The position numbers and the translations under genes are program-made. A DNA stretch of 7,281 bases from Patescibacteria group bacterium. Its GTDB lineage: Bacteria > Patescibacteriota > Minisyncoccia > Phycocordibacterales > PALSA-1337. Positions within the stretch are counted from its first letter, which is position 1. Each line of letters opens with the position of its first letter. Under the pieces are notes generated by a model that saw only the letters and a program-made list of their open reading frames with translations, ran no database searches and was not told the origin of the DNA. This document shows positions 4,087-7,281 of this stretch, piece after piece. The stretch covers positions 1 to 7,281 of the forward strand of contig JAGWNR010000029.1 of assembly GCA_028871265.1 (NCBI GenBank). The letters run 5' to 3'.

Positions 4087-7000
4087 CTGCGTATTCTGGA
4101 AAGCCGCCATGGCCGGGTTGGACGAAACTGTCGGAGCGGTATTGGCCACATTGACCACGGTGGTGGACGGCGTGGTCGTCGCCGTCGAACAATGACCGGC
4201 CGTGGAGACCAAGACGCCATTCATGACGCGGATACAATACGACTGGCCGGTGACACCGTCGGTCGTCTCCACACCATTTTTGACCGTGGCATTTTCGGCC
4301 TCCAATGTTTGAGTTTGAATATCCGTAGCATAAACCTCTGTCGCGGTCAGTTTGGCCACCACCCAATTCCCTGCCGATTCAATGGAGCTTTTGACCGCAT
4401 CAGCAATGACCGCCACCGCCGCAGTGGATGAAGCGATGCGGTTCGACACTGCATCAATCAGGCTGGCAATGAACGGCGTGGACGAAGCCAGATTTGCCGC
4501 CACGGCCGGTGCTACCATCGGCACGGTCGATGAAGCGATCGCAGCGATGGTTGAAGTGGACAGGTTGTCATAAGTGACCGTCCTAGTAGCTAGAGCGGCT
4601 ACTTGGTCGGTCAGAGCCGTCAAAGCGCTGGCCAGACTGGAAACGGTGGCCGTGGTTGAAGCCAAACCGGCCGAAGTCGACGAAGCCAAAGCTAATTGAA
4701 GTGAAAGCGTTGTGGTGGCGTTACCCAGAGCCGCCTGCATCGCCTGCATATTGCCGTTAAGCGAGGTCAGAGCCAGAGCGGTCGACGAGGCGGCGCTGTT
4801 TTGATTTACCGTCAATGTAGAGATCGATGAAGTAGCGGTGTTGATTTCACCTTGTTGTGCTTGGATTGCCTTGGCCAAAAGCGGAATGACACCTTGGTAA
4901 TTGACATAGTAAGTGCCGCCCGGCGTCAGATATGTGGCGCTAGTTGTGGCCACCAGATTCGGCGCGACCGTCTCCATCTGTTGAGCGATAAAACCAAATT
5001 GTTGCGCGGTCGAACCGGTACCCGGCAGATTGGTGTCTTTCCAATAGAACGATACTGGATTCAAACTATTGACAATATTTAACGAAGTTTGCGCATCGAG
5101 CGAGGTGATATCGTTCTTTAGACGCTGGTCGGAAACCGAAGTGTTGCAGATAATCGTACCTGTAGCGGTGGTGCCTAGAGCCTGACTTGAACTGTTACAA
5201 CCCTTGACAACCTCGGTAGTAATAGAGCCGTTGACGTCAAGCGAACTGGCCGGCGTCGACGTGCCAATGCCGACATTGCCATTCGCGGCTATGCGCATGC
5301 TTTCTGAATTGCCACCGGTAGCAAAATTTATGTAGCTTGAACCGCCGTCGGCCATGAAAGCCATAGAACCGTAATCATATATAAAGCCCATGTTGTTCAA
5401 GATCGTGCCGTAAGGCGTATAACCAGAACCGGTCTCACCGAAATTTATGCCGTTGCCCAGATCATTGACCGTCCAAACGGTTGACTGACTGGTACTGGCA
5501 AAGTTTTGAACCCAAACACCGACATTAGGCGTAGCTGAATTGGCAATAATATCCAGAGAATGAGCAGGATTGGTGGTGCCGATACCAACCTTTGAAGAAG
5601 TGACTGTCATGGTAGGGCTGGAGCCGTAACCAACCTGGAAAGTATTGGCGGTACTGTTGGTAAAGCCGCTGCCCAAAGCGATGGAATAATTGCCGGTGGC
5701 ATTGACATTGTCGCCCCAGGCCAGTGAGCCTTGACCGGTCGATGTAATCGCACCGGTTTGGGTGGAACCGCCGGCAAAGGAACCTAACCCGGATGAGGTT
5801 ATATTGTAATTGCCGCCATAACCCAAAGCGACGGAACCGCTGTTGCTGGCTTGAATCAAAGCGCCGCCAGAGCCACCCATGCCGCCCCAAGCCAATGAGC
5901 CCTGACCGGTAGCTTTGATGCCGCCGGAGAGCGTACCGTTGGTGTAACCGCCGGCCAATGAACCGTTTGAAGCGACTATTGGGTAATTGTTGTTCGCAGC
6001 GTTACCGATAGCCAAGGAATTGCCGTTGGCATATGAATACGGTCCGACAGCGATATTACCCTTGAATGTTGAAGTGGCCGAGGCGTTGGTGGCGGTGAAA
6101 TATGGAGCGGAAATGGAGCTGGTGGCGGTGATATTGCCGGCCGTCAAATTGCCGCTGAAATATCCATTCCCCGCCACCTCCAATTTATTCGAAGGCGACG
6201 TAGTGCCAATCCCGACATTGCCGCCGTTGAAATAAGTGTTTCCGCTTCCGGTCAGATAAACGTTGCCGTATGTATTTGAACCAGTGCCTTGTATCACGAC
6301 ACCATTAGCTGAATTACAACTACCACTACTATTACCGGCACAAATAGAGCCGTATGAATAAATCGAACTATCGGCAGCGAATGAATCAGAGTTTATACCG
6401 GCCCATGTGGCATTTACCGGATTTCTGGCAGCAATCTTTCCGTTCACATTAAGTGAATAACTACCAGGACTCGCCGTACCGATGCCGACACCGCTGGAAT
6501 TCACTGTCAAAGTCGGTGAAGCGCCGAAGCCTACTTGCAAAGTAGAAGCGGCCGAGTTGGTAAAGCCGCTACCAAAGGCCAAGGCATTATTGGCTGTTGC
6601 ATTTACATCTTGACCCATAGCAATGGCACCATTGCCGGTGGCGGAAAGTCCGGCAGAAGAATAACCCATGGCCACCGATCCATAGCCTGACGAAGTGATA
6701 CTGCCGCCGTTCGCATATCCTTCGGCGGTAGCACCTTCTTGCGAAGCTGTGATCGAGACTGCGGAACTGCCTTCGATAGAACCTCTAGCCAATGAGCCGG
6801 CGGCTGATGCCGTTATATTGTTGGATGTCGGATCGCCGCTAAAACCGGCGGCAATGGAACCATATCCGGATGCCGATATTTGATATGCACCACCGGTCAC
6901 AGTACCTAGTGCCAAAGATGTCTTGGAAGCAGAAATGTTTGCTGAATTTCCTATAATGATTCCGTTTGCAACCCCAAGTCCTCCTGCTAATGTTGATGTG

Positions 7001-7281
7001 GCTGTAGATGAATTGGCAATGAAGTAGTTTGAAGTCACTGTCCCGGCGGCGCTCACATTGCCGGCGCTTGATACGGTGAATTGATTGTTGTTGCCGACGG
7101 TGAGCATCTGGGACGGCGTCGTCGTCCCGATGCCGACGTTGCCAGTTGAGGCGATAGTCATGGCCGAGGTTCCATTCGGCGTATTCGGGAAAGAATTCGT
7201 GTTATTGACGACGAAAGTCAAGGAACCGCCTGTTGCCGTGTTACCAGCGACAATGTAGTTGGTTCCGTTATTGCCCAACTG
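3430..7281 (-). CDS. large surface fibre-like protein with YadA-head-like repeats and an S74 self-cleaving chaperone domain (5' end outside window)
   Basis: The frame is open to the right edge, so the true start and any signal peptide are missing; the TTG at 7278 is not a real start, and residues here are counted from it (1282 in view). VGIGT motifs, typical of phage tail fibres and bacterial adhesins, start near 48, 264, 355, 564 and 669. Between them are head-type repeats such as SVAMG, AIAMG and ALAFG, as in trimeric YadA beta-rolls. At 716-806 is a peptidase S74 intramolecular chaperone domain: SDQRLKNDI with Ser716 and Lys721, then FGFIAQQ and the VNYQGVIPLLAKAIQ helix. In known members it trimerises and cuts just before the Ser. 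Next come a coiled-coil-like Ala/Ser/Thr region (about 806-970), YCIRVMNGVLVSTAGHC with Cys1015 and Cys1030, and an Ala/Pro/Ser/Thr tail. Probably secreted and involved in attachment; target unknown. Confidence 0.88.
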   Translation of the reverse strand, partial: QLGNNGTNYIVAGNTATGGSLTFVVNNTNSFPNTPNGTSAMTIASTGNVGIGTTTPSQMLTVGNNNQFTVSSAGNVSAAGTVTSNYFIANSSTATSTLAGGLGVANGIIIGNSANISASKTSLALGTVTGGAYQISASGYGSIAAGFSGDPTSNNITASAAGSLARGSIEGSSAVSITASQEGATAEGYANGGSITSSGYGSVAMGYSSAGLSATGNGAIAMGQDVNATANNALAFGSGFTNSAASTLQVGFGASPTLTVNSSGVGIGTASPGSYSLNVNGKIAARNPVNATWAGINSDSFAADSSIYSYGSICAGNSSGSCNSANGVVIQGTGSNTYGNVYLTGSGNTYFNGGNVGIGTTSPSNKLEVAGNGYFSGNLTAGNITATSSISAPYFTATNASATSTFKGNIAVGPYSYANGNSLAIGNAANNNYPIVASNGSLAGGYTNGTLSGGIKATGQGSLAWGGMGGSGGALIQASNSGSVALGYGGNYNITSSGLGSFAGGSTQTGAITSTGQGSLAWGDNVNATGNYSIALGSGFTNSTANTFQVGYGSSPTMTVTSSKVGIGTTNPAHSLDIIANSATPNVGVWVQNFASTSQSTVWTVNDLGNGINFGETGSGYTPYGTILNNMGFIYDYGSMAFMADGGSSYINFATGGNSESMRIAANGNVGIGTSTPASSLDVNGSITTEVVKGCNSSSQALGTTATGTIICNTSVSDQRLKNDITSLDAQTSLNIVNSLNPVSFYWKDTNLPGTGSTAQQFGFIAQQMETVAPNLVATTSATYLTPGGTYYVNYQGVIPLLAKAIQAQQGEINTATSSISTLTVNQNSAASSTALALTSLNGNMQAMQAALGNATTTLSLQLALASSTSAGLASTTATVSSLASALTALTDQVAALATRTVTYDNLSTSTIAAIASSTVPMVAPAVAANLASSTPFIASLIDAVSNRIASSTAAVAVIADAVKSSIESAGNWVVAKLTATEVYATDIQTQTLEAENATVKNGVETTDGVTGQSYCIRVMNGVLVSTAGHCSTATTTPSTTVVNVANTAPTVSSNPAMAAFQNTQINDQGSATNSQAVATSTGQGVTSNTSATSTISSVSGTTVTAAGSTTEATVTTIIPAATSTQTTATNTTSGGASSTSTGGSSATSTGGSTPSSSVSSVSGTTVTAAGTATEAGSASLAGTASTGTTASGSSSTGGSSSTATTASGSTNNTSTTAAAPVTSTAPAATAPATTSTAPVTSAPAASTPAPASTSAAAPATSAPAASTPAPAPAASAPAASTN
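4861..5133 (-). other. peptidase S74 domain (intramolecular chaperone)
   Basis: Residues about 716-806 of the large protein. Ser716 and Lys721 have the five-residue spacing of the catalytic pair in S74 domains such as that of the phage K1F endosialidase. Cleavage before Ser716 would release a C-terminal fragment of 567 residues. Confidence 0.85.
5566..6102 (-). repeat. head-region repeat unit 2 in the S74 protein
   Basis: Codes residues about 393-571, with PYFTATNASATSTFKG, SxAxG repeats, GSGFTNSTANTFQVGYG and VGIGTTNP, matching unit 1 in order. The copies have diverged at the protein level, so the duplication is not recent. Confidence 0.7.
6466..7026 (-). repeat. head-region repeat unit 1 in the S74 protein
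   Basis: Codes residues about 85-271: NYFIANSSTATSTLAG, a series of SxAxG head repeats, then GSGFTNSAASTLQVGFG and a VGIGT motif. The same order recurs at residues 393-571, with the GSGFTN segment exactly 300 residues later. Confidence 0.7.

Noticed and set aside
5525..5890. A minus-strand ORF of 121 residues in another frame
   Set aside because: Out-of-frame shadow of the repeat region of the S74 protein; Arg/Gln-rich and without motif.
7276..7278. TTG as the true start of the large surface protein
   Set aside because: The frame continues through CAG to the edge, the protein begins in mid-repeat and no signal peptide or ribosome-binding site is present; the gene is cut by the window.

Overview
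The window looks like part of a Candidate Phyla Radiation (Patescibacteria, probably Parcubacteria-like) chromosome. This is an inference from content: a surface protein rich in VGIGT and ATST motifs with a peptidase S74 domain, a small DUF6922-type protein, a lone bacterial RRM protein, compact spacing, promoters sitting almost on start codons, and few Shine-Dalgarno sites. TGA is the stop of tgt, which argues against the TGA-recoded Gracilibacteria/Absconditabacteria. No marker gene fixes the taxon.

Left edge to 1818: the minus strand carries the first 44 codons of a REP-associated tyrosine transposase (RAYT, IS200-like Y1 family). The gene runs off the left edge and was found by reading the reverse strand. 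Between it and the next genes lie six copies of a REP-like palindrome (consensus TACAAGGTCAGACCTTGTA). They are arranged so that paired copies bracket tgt, the tRNA-guanine transglycosylase gene (289-1746, minus). Two palindrome types occur: perfect ones, and ones with a single bulged T. The bulged type directly abuts both ends of tgt, and one copy supplies the last tgt codons and its stop. Tgt itself carries an in-frame insertion of about 100 residues. Inside it is a 100-bp element with inverted terminal repeats and internal hairpins, resembling palindromic elements that insert into reading frames.

1819-3353: a LOG/TIGR00730 family protein (plus) is divergent from tgt across 72 bp filled by two palindromes. 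It converges on an RRM RNA-binding protein gene (minus), and a strong bidirectional terminator separates the two. Upstream of the RRM gene is a 77-residue DUF6922-like protein with no recognisable toxin partner. Downstream of it there is only a good ribosome-binding site in front of a five-codon ORF.

3430 to the right edge: one very large minus-strand gene, open at its 5' end. It encodes a surface fibre or adhesin-like protein with duplicated YadA-head-like beta-roll segments, five VGIGT motifs, an S74 self-cleaving chaperone domain with its Ser/Lys pair, a coiled-coil-like stretch, a two-cysteine motif and a long Ala/Pro/Ser/Thr tail.

The genes do not form one pathway. The strongest unusual theme is the left third: a RAYT gene, its probable REP substrates, and a tgt gene surrounded and invaded by palindromic DNA.
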